Of a stretch of 62,835 nt of DNA, positions 9,339-18,628 are shown piece after piece. The DNA lies in NCBI RefSeq assembly GCF_014200575.1, contig NZ_JACHBZ010000025.1, positions 1 through 62,835 on the forward strand, read 5' to 3'. A program made the position numbers and the translations under genes. Under the pieces are notes generated by a model. It saw only the letters and a program-made list of their open reading frames with translations. It was not told where the DNA came from and made no database searches. The stretch comes from Mucilaginibacter saanensis (GTDB lineage Bacteria; Bacteroidota; Bacteroidia; Sphingobacteriales; Sphingobacteriaceae). How positions within the stretch are numbered: position 1 is the stretch's first letter; the number at the start of each line of letters is the position of its first letter.

Positions 9339-10319
9339 ATGAAATTTTTTGAAGAAAAACGTCGGGAAGTAATGGGGCATATTGAACAATTTATGCTTGA
9401 AAAGATGCATGAATATTTAAAGCCTATTGATACAATTTGGCAGCCTTCTGATTTTTTACCCGATTCTTCAAGAGATTCTTTTTTTAGCGAAATAAAGGAA
9501 CTTCAGGAAAGCGCCCAAGGCTTAAGCTACGATCTTATTGCCGTGTTAATTGGTGATACCATTACTGAGGAAGCGCTGCCAACCTATGAATCATGGCTTA
9601 CGATGGTTGAAGGAGTTTCAAGGGACGAAGAAGGGGGCTGGATGAAATGGACCCGCCACTGGACTGCCGAAGAAAACCGCCATGGTGATTTGCTTAACAA
9701 GTACCTTTACCTCTCAGGCCGTGTTAATATGCGCATGATGGAAGTATCAACCCAGTACCTGATAGCCGATGGGTTTGACATAGGTACCGGTACTGATCCT
9801 TACCGTAACTTTATATATACATCTTTCCAGGAGCTGGCTACCAATGTATCACACAGACGCGTAGCATCACAGGCTAAAAAAGATGGTGACACTTTGCTGT
9901 CAAAAATGTGCGGTGTTATTGCCGGTGACGAGGCCCGCCATGCCAAAGCATACAAGTACTTTATTGAAAAGGTATTTGAAGTTGATCCGAGCGAGGCTAT
10001 GATTGCCTTTGAGGATATGATGCGTAAAAAGATTGTAATGCCAGCTCACTTTTTACGTGAGGTAGGTTTAAAAATAGGTCAAACTTTTGGCCACTTCACT
10101 GATGCTGCCCAGCGTTTAGGTATTTACACCGCTATTGATTATGTGGATATACTGAAAGAACTGATAGAGGACTGGCACATTGAAAGCACTACCGATTTGA
10201 ACGAGGCCGGTGAAAAAGCCCGTGATTATATCATGAACCTGCCCAACCGCTTACTGCGCGTTGCCGAGCGTATGAAAAACCCGATGCTTGAGTACAAATT
10301 TACCTGGATAAACGGATAA
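9339..10319 (+). CDS. Acyl-ACP desaturase (stearoyl-ACP desaturase family)
   Basis: This is a soluble 326-residue diiron enzyme that introduces a double bond into acyl-ACP during fatty-acid synthesis in the cytoplasm. The two iron-binding motifs are EENRH at 111-115 and DEARH at 197-201, with further carboxylates in ITEEA (about 75-79) and FQELATNVSH (E165). The length fits bacterial members of this family, which lack the plant transit peptide. It forms a single-gene unit with its own -7 element upstream and a strong terminator downstream. It likely adjusts membrane fluidity. Electrons would come from a ferredoxin encoded elsewhere. Confidence 0.93.
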   Translation: MKFFEEKRREVMGHIEQFMLEKMHEYLKPIDTIWQPSDFLPDSSRDSFFSEIKELQESAQGLSYDLIAVLIGDTITEEALPTYESWLTMVEGVSRDEEGGWMKWTRHWTAEENRHGDLLNKYLYLSGRVNMRMMEVSTQYLIADGFDIGTGTDPYRNFIYTSFQELATNVSHRRVASQAKKDGDTLLSKMCGVIAGDEARHAKAYKYFIEKVFEVDPSEAMIAFEDMMRKKIVMPAHFLREVGLKIGQTFGHFTDAAQRLGIYTAIDYVDILKELIEDWHIESTTDLNEAGEKARDYIMNLPNRLLRVAERMKNPMLEYKFTWING

Positions 10320-10341
10320 GTTCATCATATTTAAAATTATT

Positions 10342-10376
10342 AAAAGAGCCGCATCATGATGCGGCTCTTTTTGTTA
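10342..10376 (+). terminator. Terminator after the desaturase gene
   Basis: AAAAGAGCCGCATC and GATGCGGCTCTTTTT form a nearly perfect stem of more than 12 bp with a T-run, 22 bases after the desaturase stop codon. Confidence 0.9.
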
Positions 10377-10393
10377 AGACTCCCCAAATAAAA

Positions 10394-10486
10394 CTTGTCA
10401 TCCTGAACGCAGTGAAGGATCTATTATTGAACTATAATGTATTGGCGTATGCTGCCTATCAGATGCTGAACGCAGTGAAGCATGAT
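10394..10486. repeat. GTCATCCTGAACGCAGTGAAGGATCT-type dispersed repeat (two partial units)
   Basis: GTCATCCTGAACGCAGTGAAGG at 10398 is followed by a second partial unit, ATGCTGAACGCAGTGAAGCATG, at about 10463. The same family occurs near 13664 and, as a full hairpin, at 59388-59464. It lies between convergent genes. Confidence 0.6.
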
Positions 10487-10504
10487 AAACTCTATAGGTG
10501 CGTC

Positions 10505-12115
10505 CTATTGCTCTCCCTCTACTTTAAACCCGGGCTTTTTGTAATCAGCAGGCACATAGTTTTCAGGTATCTGGATGTGGTTACCATCTCTTAGCGATGT
10601 GTAATGCGGCGACATGATCTCGACCCCGGCCTCATTAAACTTATCCTGTATATGCTGATGCAGCCTGGAGTAAACACTTGCCATCTGGCCCGATAGGGCA
10701 GTGTAAGCGTTTACCTGGTAACTCACATTAAAATCATTAAGTGCCGTTTGCAGCACAAAAGGTTTTTGTTCGGTTAATACGCCCTCGGTAGCTTCGGCTG
10801 CGCTAATAAGCAGGTGATGTACGGTTTGCCAGGGTACATCGTAACCAATGGTAACCGTGGTGTTTAATATAAGGCCCATGGTTTTAGCTACGGTAGAATA
10901 ATTAATCGTGTGTCCGTTTAATATAGTGGCGTTAGGTATGGTGATGTCCTCGTTTTTAATAGTGCGTAACCGGGTTACCAGCAGATTTTTTTCAACCACG
11001 GCCCCCATGGCATCACCAACCTTTATAACATCGCCAATTTTGTATGGGCGCATATAGGTAAGTACAATACCCGATACCATATTGGATATGGCCGATGAAG
11101 AACCCAGGGAGAACAACACCCCCAAAAATACAGTTACCCCCTGAAAAATCTTTGAATCGGACCCGGGCAGGTAGGGGAAGATCACCACAAACATAAAGGC
11201 AAACAACAGTACTCTGATTATATTATAGGTAGGCATAGCCCACTCCGCATAAAAACCGTTAATGGTGATAGCGCCCAATGCAATTTCGCTGGCAATAAAC
11301 TTAACCAGTTTTACAATGTAACGGGTTACTATATAAATAACCGTTATGGTAAGCAAATTGGGGATATAATGCAGTAAAGCCAGTAAAATACTCTTGAATG
11401 GGTTTACCACATAACTCAGCAGCTGTACGGCAATAGGTTTTGACGACGGAAAAATAAAGAAGAGTACAGGTAAGGCCAGGTAAACCAAAAAGATGATCAA
11501 TACCACCCTAACTATGCGCAGTAAACTGGTAATAAGCGGCAGCAAACGTTTGGCATATACCACAGGTGCCCCTTGTGCCGCGAGTTTGTCCATACGGGTT
11601 TCCCAGGCTCTGAGCACTTTGAGTTTTACCCACCTGGAGCCTTTGTTGAGTGCCCATATTAAAGCAATAAGCAGTATAATAACGGCAACGGCTTCCAATA
11701 TATTAATAACAACCTGTTTGGTGCTGCTGTTGCTAAAATAGTTGCCGAGCTTTTTCTTTAGGATATCAAGGTAAGCGGCAGCTAGCTGGGGGCGGTTTAA
11801 TTCAGAAAATGAAGCATCCTTATTGTTAACAGCCAGTATAATTTGTGAGCTATAGGATATTACCGAAACCGAAGTGTCATTTTTTAAGGTAAGGGAGTCG
11901 GGATTAAAATCAATGCGGTTAACCAGGGCTTCAATGCGTTTGGTTACTATGCCCGCCCGCTCTGCCGGTTCAAATAATCCCTGCCCTGTGTAAAAAGTAA
12001 ACAGGGTATCGCGGTTAATAATTACCGGATAACCAGGCGTAGTAATTTTCTTTTGAGCCTGCGTGGTAAACGCAGTCAGCAAAAGCAAGAACAGCAGGTA
12101 ATAATTTTTAGGCAT
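10505..12115 (-). CDS. Mechanosensitive ion channel, MscS family
   Basis: The 536-residue protein has a signal peptide (residues 1-20, ending TTQAQ), an N-terminal soluble region, about five membrane helices (about 145-350) and the conserved MscS pore/vestibule module: GSSSAISNMVSGIVL (TM3-like), then the beta domain with YKIGDVIKVGD and TIPNATILNG. The C-terminal alpha/beta vestibule is present. It is larger than E. coli MscS (286 aa), like the YnaI/YbdG-type channels with extra helices. It relieves turgor on hypo-osmotic shock. It is convergent with the desaturase gene and 45 bases upstream of the small gene that ends at 12161. Confidence 0.9.
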   Translation of the reverse strand: MPKNYYLLFLLLLTAFTTQAQKKITTPGYPVIINRDTLFTFYTGQGLFEPAERAGIVTKRIEALVNRIDFNPDSLTLKNDTSVSVISYSSQIILAVNNKDASFSELNRPQLAAAYLDILKKKLGNYFSNSSTKQVVINILEAVAVIILLIALIWALNKGSRWVKLKVLRAWETRMDKLAAQGAPVVYAKRLLPLITSLLRIVRVVLIIFLVYLALPVLFFIFPSSKPIAVQLLSYVVNPFKSILLALLHYIPNLLTITVIYIVTRYIVKLVKFIASEIALGAITINGFYAEWAMPTYNIIRVLLFAFMFVVIFPYLPGSDSKIFQGVTVFLGVLFSLGSSSAISNMVSGIVLTYMRPYKIGDVIKVGDAMGAVVEKNLLVTRLRTIKNEDITIPNATILNGHTINYSTVAKTMGLILNTTVTIGYDVPWQTVHHLLISAAEATEGVLTEQKPFVLQTALNDFNVSYQVNAYTALSGQMASVYSRLHQHIQDKFNEAGVEIMSPHYTSLRDGNHIQIPENYVPADYKKPGFKVEGEQ

Positions 12116-12160
12116 AACGGTAGATTTTCTGTTAAAGCTAAAAATTATATTTCAATTCTT

Positions 12161-12487
12161 TTAACCCTCCTGAACCAGATCGGTACCGTGGTTGCCAGAC
12201 AAATCATTAAACAGATCATTAAGTATAGATTCAAGGGTTAATGCGTTAACGTCATCTACGTAATGTTCCGACCGGGTAATCAATAGCTCAGTACCATTTA
12301 TAGTTATGCTGAATAAAAAGCCTTCATATATTTCGGGGCCGTTTATTTCGATGGTATCATCCTTCAGTTCAACCTCAAAATCAATATCGCTTTGTCTGCG
12401 TTCATGAAAAAGCGGGTTAAGTTTTTGCTGTAGCAGGTGATACAGTTTATTTAAGTCAATGGCGGTATGCAGGGTTATAATTTTCAT
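12161..12487 (-). CDS. Small hypothetical protein (108 aa)
   Basis: The frame is open up to 12571, but the first 28 residues look like untranslated leader. The start at 12487 (MKIITLHTA) is preferred because it begins a compact alpha/beta sequence. The rest has alternating beta strands rich in acidic residues (VELKDDTIEINGPEI, FSITINGTELL). There is no signal peptide or membrane helix, so it is probably cytoplasmic. No family recognised. It precedes the MscS gene on the same strand by 45 bases and may be cotranscribed with it. Confidence 0.55.
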   Translation of the reverse strand: MKIITLHTAIDLNKLYHLLQQKLNPLFHERRQSDIDFEVELKDDTIEINGPEIYEGFLFSITINGTELLITRSEHYVDDVNALTLESILNDLFNDLSGNHGTDLVQEG

Positions 12488-12639
12488 GGTAATACATTTG
12501 CATTGTTTAATATTACAAAGCACTTTTGTTATTGTTTCGGCGATAGGTGTCATTCGGGCATAGTGCGGCAATCGCCTCCTGTGTGAATGCGCCTGGGAGT
12601 AAGGGGACTAATTAATTAATACACCAATACATCATCACC

Positions 12640-13659
12640 ATGAATTACAAATTACTGGGCCGCTCGGGCCTTAAAGTTTCAGAGTTATGTTTAGGCACCA
12701 TGGGTTTTGGTACCGAAGCCGGCTGGGGTGCCGATAAGGATACCAGCTTTGCAATTATGGATGCCTACGCCAACGCCGGGGGTAATTTTTTGGATACTGC
12801 CAATATTTATAAACTGGGTACCAGCGAAAAAATAATTGGCGAGTACATGAGCAACCATGACCGCGACTATTTTGTGCTGGCCACCAAATATACCTTGAAG
12901 GATAATTTAACCAACCCCAATGCATCGGGCAATAACCGCAAAAATATAATGCGCAGTGTTGAGGAAAGCCTGAAGCGTTTAAAAACTGATTTTATAGATG
13001 TGCTGTACCTGCATATCTGGGATAATATTACCCCGATAGATGAAGTGCTGCGCGCCATGGACGATTTGATTAAACAGGGTAAAATAAATTATGCCGCTAT
13101 AAGCGACACGCCTGCATGGGTGGTAGCCCAGGGCAATACATTGGCCGAGTTAATGGGCTGGAGCCAGTTTATTGCTTTACAGGTGGAGTATAGTTTACTG
13201 GCCCGCACTGCGGAGCGCGAGCTGATACCAATGGCTAAACATTTTGGAATGACGGTTACCCCCTGGGCGCCATTAGCCGGTGGTGCGCTAACCGGGAAAT
13301 ACCTGCGCGGCGACCACGGACGTATTAAGTCTGAAAGCAAACGACTGGACGAACGTAGTAAGAAAATTACCCAAACCGTTGTTGATATTGCTGCTGAATT
13401 GGGCGTATCAGAAAGCCATGTGGCGTTAAACTGGACCCGCCAGCAAGGTTTTTCCTGCATCCCGATAGTAGGCGCCACCAAAGTAGACCAACTGCTGGAT
13501 AACCTGAAAACGGTTGATGTTACTTTAAGTCCTGATCAAGTGAAAAGATTAAATGATGCCAGCGCTATCGAGCTCGGTTTCCCCGGCGATTTCTTTAACG
13601 AGGATGCCGTTAAAAATAACTCCTTCGGTGGGTTTTATGATAGGGTAGAGAAAAGGTAA
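12640..13659 (+). CDS. Aldo/keto reductase
   Basis: This is a 339-residue NADPH-dependent oxidoreductase with a (beta/alpha)8 barrel. The catalytic tetrad of the superfamily is visible: D52 and Y57 in DTANIY, K83 in ATKY and H125 in YLHIWD. The C-terminal cofactor segment IPIVGATKVDQLLDNL is intact. It resembles the YajO/Kv-beta-like group that reduces aldehydes and ketones of broad range; the physiological substrate cannot be told from sequence. It is a single gene between two minus-strand units. No promoter motif is obvious. Confidence 0.92.
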   Translation: MNYKLLGRSGLKVSELCLGTMGFGTEAGWGADKDTSFAIMDAYANAGGNFLDTANIYKLGTSEKIIGEYMSNHDRDYFVLATKYTLKDNLTNPNASGNNRKNIMRSVEESLKRLKTDFIDVLYLHIWDNITPIDEVLRAMDDLIKQGKINYAAISDTPAWVVAQGNTLAELMGWSQFIALQVEYSLLARTAERELIPMAKHFGMTVTPWAPLAGGALTGKYLRGDHGRIKSESKRLDERSKKITQTVVDIAAELGVSESHVALNWTRQQGFSCIPIVGATKVDQLLDNLKTVDVTLSPDQVKRLNDASAIELGFPGDFFNEDAVKNNSFGGFYDRVEKR

Positions 13660-13713
13660 TAATTGTCATCCTGAGATACGAAGGAGCTGCTAATGCAATA
13701 ATTAGTCAAAATA

Positions 13714-14289
13714 TTATCCTTCAATTTTAATATCGTATTTGCTGAGCAGCCCGGGCAGGCCGTGTAAGGAGAATTGTGTTTTTTTGAGTTGGTTATTATC
13801 CGGATCGATAGTGAAATTATAGGAACTGCGCAAGTCGGCGCCCTTCAATATGGTGCGACTAAAGAACGCCCGGTTCAGGTTACAGTTGCTGAATTTAGCA
13901 TCGGTAAGGTCACATTCCGTAAGGTCGGTTTCTACCATGGAGCAGTCGTTGAACTTTGCTTTTTTGTTTTTCTTTTTATAGAAAACAGCATTGTCCAGAA
14001 TACAGCTTTCAAAATGCACCTCGAACAAAAAATCAAGTGCCTTGCCAAAATTTACGCCACTAAGCTTGCTGTGTTTAAAGGTTACATTTTGAAAACCCGC
14101 ATTACTCACATCGGCTAATGACAGGTTGCATCCGTCAAATACACAATCAATAAAAACAATACTGTAAAGGTTGGCATAGGAAAGATTGCAGTTAACGAAC
14201 TTACAGTTTTCATAGGTACAGTTGTGCCCGCTTAGCTGATCGGCGGTTAATTTGGCAAAAGTTTGATCTTCCTGATGTTGGGATTGCAT
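13714..14289 (-). CDS. Pentapeptide-repeat protein
   Basis: The 191-residue protein is built from A(D/N)LXX-type pentapeptides (for example CKFVNCNLSYANL, CDLTDAKFSNCNLNRAFF) that fold into a right-handed quadrilateral beta helix. The repeat run covers about residues 20-160 and is interrupted by a basic KKKNKKAK segment near residue 105. It has no signal peptide. The Qnr/MfpA subgroup mimics DNA and protects gyrase, but that function cannot be assigned here; many members have no known role. It stands alone, with a half-copy of a palindromic repeat (14394-14424) between it and the mutase gene. Confidence 0.85.
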   Translation of the reverse strand: MQSQHQEDQTFAKLTADQLSGHNCTYENCKFVNCNLSYANLYSIVFIDCVFDGCNLSLADVSNAGFQNVTFKHSKLSGVNFGKALDFLFEVHFESCILDNAVFYKKKNKKAKFNDCSMVETDLTECDLTDAKFSNCNLNRAFFSRTILKGADLRSSYNFTIDPDNNQLKKTQFSLHGLPGLLSKYDIKIEG

Positions 14290-14393
14290 GCAGCAAATTT
14301 AGTTTTTGTGCCTAAAGTTTTGCAGGGTTAAACCAATTATTATTGCCTTAGATGGTATGCAGAAACAAATTAGCAAGATGTTTTTGCTTATTA

Positions 14394-14424
14394 ACTCCCC
14401 CTTTAGGGAACTGGGGGGCTCACA
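14394..14424. repeat. Half-copy of palindromic repeat abutting the icmF stop codon
   Basis: On the minus strand the TGA stop of the mutase gene (14420-14422) sits in GTGAGCCCCCCAGTTCCC, followed by TAAAGGGGGAG. This has the CCCCC-N-GGGGG half-hairpin form of the wider GAGAGGG repeat family. It may act as a transcript end structure. Confidence 0.5.
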
Positions 14425-17400
14425 TATTTCGCCGGTATTGACCGCCAACTTCATACAGCGCATGGCTGATTTGCCCCAGCGAACAGTATTTGCAGGCTTC
14501 CATCAGACTTTCGAAAATATTATGACCGGCAATGGCAGCATGTTGCAGGGTTTTGAGCAGTTCGGGAATGCGCTCCTGGTTACGTAGTTGAAACGCACGC
14601 AGGGTTTCAATCTGGTATTGTTTTTCGTCCTCTGTAGCCCGAATCACTTCTGATGGTATAATGGTGGGCGAGCCTTTCTTATTCAGAAAGGTATTGACGC
14701 CAATAATGGGGTACTCGCCGGTATGTTTCAAGGTTTCATAGTATAAGGATTCTTCCTGGATCTTACCGCGCTGGTACATGGTTTCCATGGCTCCTAATAC
14801 GCCGCCACGGTCATTAATGGCCTTAAACTCGGTAAGTACAGCCTGCTCAACCAGATCGGTAAGTTCTTCAATGATGAAGGCCCCCTGGATAGGGTTTTCG
14901 TTTTTGGCCAAACCTAGCTCGCGGTTAATGATGAGTTGTATGGCCATAGCCCTCCGTACAGATTCCTCAGTAGGGGTGGTTATGGCCTCGTCATAAGCGT
15001 TGGTATGCAGTGAGTTGCAATTATCATAAATGGCATAAAGCGCCTGCAGGGTAGTGCGGATATCATTGAAATCTATCTCCTGTGCATGTAATGATCGCCC
15101 GCTGGTTTGGATGTGATATTTTAGTTTTTGTGAGCGGTCATTCCCTTTGTATTTGTTCTTGATGGCTTTGGCCCAGATGCGGCGGGCTACCCGGCCGATC
15201 ACTGAATATTCAGGGTCGATGCCGTTGCTGAAAAAGAACGATAGGTTGGGCGCAAAATCATCAATATGCATCCCACGGCTCAGGTAATACTCTACATAGG
15301 TAAAACCGTTGGATAACGTAAAAGCCAGCTGGGTAATTGGGTTGGCCCCTGCCTCGGCAATGTGATACCCGGATATAGATACCGAATAAAAGTTGCGCAC
15401 TTTTTCACGGATAAAGTACTGCTGCATGTCGCCCATCATGCGGAGGGCAAACTCGGTAGAGAAGATACAGGTATTTTGCGCCTGATCTTCCTTTAAAATG
15501 TCGGCCTGTACCGTACCGCGAACCGTTGCTATGGCATAGGCTTTTATTTGTTCATAAACATCGGCAGGGAGTACCTGGTCGCCAGTTAAGCCAAGCAGCA
15601 TCAGGCCCAGGCCATTATTGCCGGTGGGTAGGGAAGCCTCACCCCAGCCCTCTCCAAGGGAGAGGGGGGTGATTTGCTTGTCGCTTTTATCCTCCTTTTC
15701 TTTGGAGAGGGTTGGGGCGAGGTATGTTTTTCGTTGCGGTTGTTTAGCCAGTATTTGTTTGATGGTTTCAAGTGTTTTTTGAGGATGCTGTAATACGTCA
15801 TTATTGGTAAATCGGATAACTTCGAAGCTCTCATCATTTAAAACCCTGGTCCTGATTTCATCCTGCTCTACAGTAAAGTCGTGATAAGTTCCATCTATCT
15901 CAATCACCAAACCTTTAGACAAGCAAACGAAATCAACAATATAACCATCAATTGCGTGTTGTCTTCTTATTTTATATCCTGTTTGATTATTCCTTAACAG
16001 CTGCCATAAGATGCTTTCAGCTTCAGTTGGGTTTTGCCTGTTTATTTTTGAGTTGGTCTTTAATATTTCCCAAATGCGCAGATCGGCCGTTTCATATCCG
16101 GGTCTTTTTATTCCTTCGCTTTTATAAGCCTCACCTAAATCCTCTCCAAAGGAGAGGACTTCGCTTTGCTTGTTTACTCCCTCTCCCTTGGAGAGGGCCG
16201 GGGTGAGGCCATTATACCCTGGCCTCGCCAGCCCCTTGTCATCATATAGTTCTTTAAACCGGGCTTCTACCAAATGTTGCAGCCCGTGTTCGGTAATATA
16301 TTTTTCGCATTGCTGATCAATGGCGGCGTTCATGAAAAAGCCCAATAACATAGGAGCCGGGCCATTAATGGTCATGGATACGGAGGTTGATGCAGCACAC
16401 AGATCAAAACCTGAATAAAGTTTCTTGGCATCATCCAGCGTGGCTATGCTTACGCCGGAGTTACCGATTTTGCCATAAATATCTGGCCGAATGTGCGGAT
16501 CTTCGCCATAAAGGGTCACCGAGTCAAAGGCTGTAGACAGCCGGTGTGCAGGCTGACCGAGCGATACGTAATGAAAGCGTTTGTTGGTACGTTCAGGGCC
16601 ACCCTCGCCGGCAAACATACGGGTAGGATCTTCACCTTCACGTTTCAGCGGGAACACGCCTGCGGCGTATGGAAACTCGCCGGGAACATTCTCGGTAAGC
16701 AGCCAGCGCAATACATCGCCCCAGGCTTCGTATCGTGGCAGTGCAATTTTAGGTATCTGCAATTGCGATAGTGAGGTATAATACAGCGGCTGTTTAATCT
16801 CTTTATCCCTTACTTTATAAATAAAGTTTTCGGCTTTATATTTTTTTACCGTTTCGGGCCACTCACGCAACAGGCGTTTGCAGTCGGGATGAAGTTGGGC
16901 TTCGAGGGTTTTAAGAACCTCACCTAAACCCTCTCCAAAGGAGAGGACTTTGCTTCGCAAGGTTGCTCCCTCTCCCTTGGAGAGGGTTGGGGTGAGGTTA
17001 AGCTCCATCACTCCTTTTACCTGAAACATTTGCTGGGCAATTTTGCATTGCTCGTTTACCCAGTTGTCATAGGCCTTGCTGTTTTCGGCAATCTCTGCCA
17101 GGTAGCGGATGCGGTCAGGCGGGATGATGTATATCTTTTCAGATTCTTCGCCTTTCTCCTTTAGCCTTTCACCTTTTCTCTCAAACAGATCAACCCCGGT
17201 TTTTACCTTAATGGTTTTCATGATGGCGGCAAACAGGGTGTTCATCCCCGGATCATTAAACTGGGAGGCCATGGTACCATAAACAGGTAGTTCATCATCT
17301 TGGGCAGTAAACAGCTGGTGGTTGCGCTTGTACTGCTTGCGCACATCGCGCAAGGCATCAAGGGCACCGCGTTTATCATATTTATTAAGGGCTACCAGGT

Positions 17401-18421
17401 CGGCAAAGTCAAGCATGTCTATCTTTTCCAGTTGGGTAGCCGCGCCAAATTCCGGGGTCATTACGTAAAGGGATACATCGCAGTAATCGGTGATCATGGT
17501 GTCTGACTGGCCAATGCCCGAGGTTTCCACAATGATGAGGTTAAATTCTGCGGCCTTGCATATATCAATACTCTCCTGTACATGTCTGGATAAGGCCAGG
17601 TTGGCCTGCCGCGTAGCTAACGACCGCATATATACCCGTGGATTGTTAATGGCATTCATCCGTATCCTGTCGCCAAGCAGTGCACCACCGGTTTTGCGTT
17701 TGGAGGGATCAACCGAGATAATGGCCAGGGTTTTATCAGTAGCGGCCAAAAAACGGCGTACAATTTCATCAACTAATGACGATTTTCCTGAACCGCCGGT
17801 ACCTGTAATGCCTAAAACTATGGCCCCCTCTAAATCTCCCCCAAAGGGGGCGACTTTTTTTGCTCCTTCTCCTTTGGAGAGGGTCGGGATGAGGTCACTT
17901 TCTGCCATAGTGATCAATCTTGCAATAGCCCCCTGGTTTCTTTCATGCAAATGTTCCAATTCGTTATGGAGGCGGGTAACAGTAGGGTAGTCGCAATGTT
18001 GCAGCATATCATTGATCATGCCTTGTAGGCCCATGGTACGGCCATCATCAGGCGAATAAATACGGCTGATACCGTAAGCCTGCAACTCCACAATTTCATG
18101 TGGCAGAAACACGCCACCGCCGCCGCCAAATATTTTGATATGGCCGGCACCGCGCTGGGCCAGCAAATCATGCATGTATTTAAAATATTCCAGATGCCCG
18201 CCCTGGTAGCTGGTGAGGGCAATGCCTTGAACATCCTCCTGTATGGCGCAATTCACTACCTCATCAACGGAGCGGTTATGCCCCAGGTGTATCACCTCGG
18301 CCCCACTGCTTTGCAATATGCGGCGCATAATATTGATGGTGGCATCGTGACCATCAAATAGCGAAGCAGCTGTTACAAAACGGATCTTGTACTGCGACTG
18401 ATAGGGGGTAATACTTTCCAT
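14420..18421 (-). CDS. icmF: Fused acyl-CoA mutase (IcmF type) with in-frame repeat and DUF559 insertions
   Basis: This 1,333-residue protein joins a B12-binding domain (about 10-150; FDGHD with axial-ligand H25), a MeaB-like G domain (P-loop [12 protein letters not shown] at 204-215) and a methylmalonyl-CoA-mutase-type substrate barrel (about 520 to the end). IcmF enzymes interconvert isobutyryl-CoA and butyryl-CoA and carry their own GTPase chaperone. Three in-frame inserts are absent from the family as I know it: about 174-200 just before the P-loop strand, 476-501 in the linker after the G domain, and 738-930 in the mutase domain (a DUF559 nuclease domain between two repeats). Subtracting them leaves about 1,083 residues, the usual IcmF size. 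The frame is open throughout, so a full-length product is expected. Whether it is active, or the inserts are removed, is unknown. Confidence 0.92.
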   Translation of the reverse strand: MESITPYQSQYKIRFVTAASLFDGHDATINIMRRILQSSGAEVIHLGHNRSVDEVVNCAIQEDVQGIALTSYQGGHLEYFKYMHDLLAQRGAGHIKIFGGGGGVFLPHEIVELQAYGISRIYSPDDGRTMGLQGMINDMLQHCDYPTVTRLHNELEHLHERNQGAIARLITMAESDLIPTLSKGEGAKKVAPFGGDLEGAIVLGITGTGGSGKSSLVDEIVRRFLAATDKTLAIISVDPSKRKTGGALLGDRIRMNAINNPRVYMRSLATRQANLALSRHVQESIDICKAAEFNLIIVETSGIGQSDTMITDYCDVSLYVMTPEFGAATQLEKIDMLDFADLVALNKYDKRGALDALRDVRKQYKRNHQLFTAQDDELPVYGTMASQFNDPGMNTLFAAIMKTIKVKTGVDLFERKGERLKEKGEESEKIYIIPPDRIRYLAEIAENSKAYDNWVNEQCKIAQQMFQVKGVMELNLTPTLSKGEGATLRSKVLSFGEGLGEVLKTLEAQLHPDCKRLLREWPETVKKYKAENFIYKVRDKEIKQPLYYTSLSQLQIPKIALPRYEAWGDVLRWLLTENVPGEFPYAAGVFPLKREGEDPTRMFAGEGGPERTNKRFHYVSLGQPAHRLSTAFDSVTLYGEDPHIRPDIYGKIGNSGVSIATLDDAKKLYSGFDLCAASTSVSMTINGPAPMLLGFFMNAAIDQQCEKYITEHGLQHLVEARFKELYDDKGLARPGYNGLTPALSKGEGVNKQSEVLSFGEDLGEAYKSEGIKRPGYETADLRIWEILKTNSKINRQNPTEAESILWQLLRNNQTGYKIRRQHAIDGYIVDFVCLSKGLVIEIDGTYHDFTVEQDEIRTRVLNDESFEVIRFTNNDVLQHPQKTLETIKQILAKQPQRKTYLAPTLSKEKEDKSDKQITPLSLGEGWGEASLPTGNNGLGLMLLGLTGDQVLPADVYEQIKAYAIATVRGTVQADILKEDQAQNTCIFSTEFALRMMGDMQQYFIREKVRNFYSVSISGYHIAEAGANPITQLAFTLSNGFTYVEYYLSRGMHIDDFAPNLSFFFSNGIDPEYSVIGRVARRIWAKAIKNKYKGNDRSQKLKYHIQTSGRSLHAQEIDFNDIRTTLQALYAIYDNCNSLHTNAYDEAITTPTEESVRRAMAIQLIINRELGLAKNENPIQGAFIIEELTDLVEQAVLTEFKAINDRGGVLGAMETMYQRGKIQEESLYYETLKHTGEYPIIGVNTFLNKKGSPTIIPSEVIRATEDEKQYQIETLRAFQLRNQERIPELLKTLQHAAIAGHNIFESLMEACKYCSLGQISHALYEVGGQYRRNM
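15638..15721 (-). repeat. In-frame palindromic repeat, right flank of the cassette (copy D)
   Basis: Residues 901-928 read LAPTLSKEK...[10 protein letters not shown]. The DNA has GCCCTCTCCAAGGGAGAG at one end and TTGGAGAGGGTTGGGGCGAG at the other, in inverted orientation. It has diverged somewhat from copies B and C. Confidence 0.85.
15746..16102 (-). other. DUF559 (PD-(D/E)XK-like) nuclease domain inside icmF
   Basis: Residues about 774-892 match the DUF559/Vsr-like endonuclease family: [15 protein letters not shown] (797-811), RRQHAI-YIVDF (819-831), VIEIDG (839-844), H847, R857 and the closing [11 protein letters not shown]. The putative metal-binding residues D830, E841 and D843 are all present, so the fold and active site look intact. 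Free-standing members are roughly 115-130 residues, the same size. It has no start codon of its own. It could cut DNA, but activity in this fusion is unproven. Confidence 0.85.
16130..16207 (-). repeat. In-frame palindromic repeat, left flank of the cassette (copy C)
   Basis: Residues 739-764 read [10 protein letters not shown]...[10 protein letters not shown], 26 codons like copy B. On the plus strand it begins CCTCACCTAAATCCTCTCC and ends GGAGAGGGCCGGGGTGAGG, an imperfect palindrome whose halves are themselves small hairpins (CTCTCC/GGAGAG). Confidence 0.88.
16919..16996 (-). repeat. In-frame palindromic repeat in icmF linker (copy B)
   Basis: Residues 476-501 read [10 protein letters not shown]...[10 protein letters not shown] and lie between MELN and [11 protein letters not shown]. 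The repeat is 78 bp, a multiple of three. On the plus strand the ends are CTCACCTAAACCCTCTCC and GAGAGGGTTGGGGTGAG in inverted orientation. It is stop-free in the used frame and nearly so in several other frames. Confidence 0.88.
17822..17902 (-). repeat. In-frame palindromic repeat before the G domain of icmF (copy A)
   Basis: Residues about 174-200 read [13 protein letters not shown]...[10 protein letters not shown] and sit right before the P-loop strand IVLGITG. The plus strand reads CCCCCTCTAAATCTCCCCC...CTCCTTTGGAGAGGGTCGG. One half is the CCCCCAAAGGGGG variant and the other the CTCTCC variant. The boundaries are uncertain by a few codons. Confidence 0.82.
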
Positions 18422-18567
18422 GAAGGCAATAATTGGTTCAACACAAATTTAGCAATTGTTTTGAAGTGGATGCTATGCATGCATAATAACAAAGACTATG
18501 GGTAACTTAACTCCGCCCGGCTTTATCCCGATAGGCCCCTTTTTATCAACTTTACAGCTTTACACAC

Positions 18568-18589
18568 ATTGCACAATATATTGCACAAT
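18568..18589. promoter_or_regulatory. Direct repeat ATTGCACAAT x2, possible regulator site
   Basis: Two identical ATTGCACAAT units (18568-18577 and 18580-18589) are spaced 12 bases apart, roughly one helical turn, in the 207-base region between the divergent mutase gene and the small membrane protein gene. No regulator gene is adjacent. Confidence 0.35.
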
Positions 18590-18628
18590 TTATACAACTA
18601 ATTGTATTCGAATTAATTAATTGTTAAA

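Larger units (their letters stand above)
15632..16210 (-). mobile_element. Repeat-DUF559-repeat cassette inserted in frame in icmF
   Basis: The cassette is 193 codons (residues 738-930 of the mutase). It starts and ends in copies of the same palindromic repeat and carries a nuclease-like domain between them. The flanks RPGYN and LPTGNNGLG join to give the normal IcmF sequence. The cassette contains no methionine codon, so its nuclease cannot be made from an internal ATG and would exist only as part of the mutase chain. No intein splicing motifs, transposase or inverted terminal repeats other than the palindromes are seen. Treating it as a mobile unit is inference from structure. Confidence 0.75.

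Noticed and set aside
15601..15837. Second minus-strand open frame across the right repeat of the icmF cassette
   Set aside because: It is a shadow of the mutase frame, open only because the repeat lacks stops in several frames.
15632..16210. The icmF insert as an intein
   Set aside because: No splicing-block motifs, no N-terminal Cys/Ser block and no terminal His-Asn were seen; the flanks are palindromic repeats instead.
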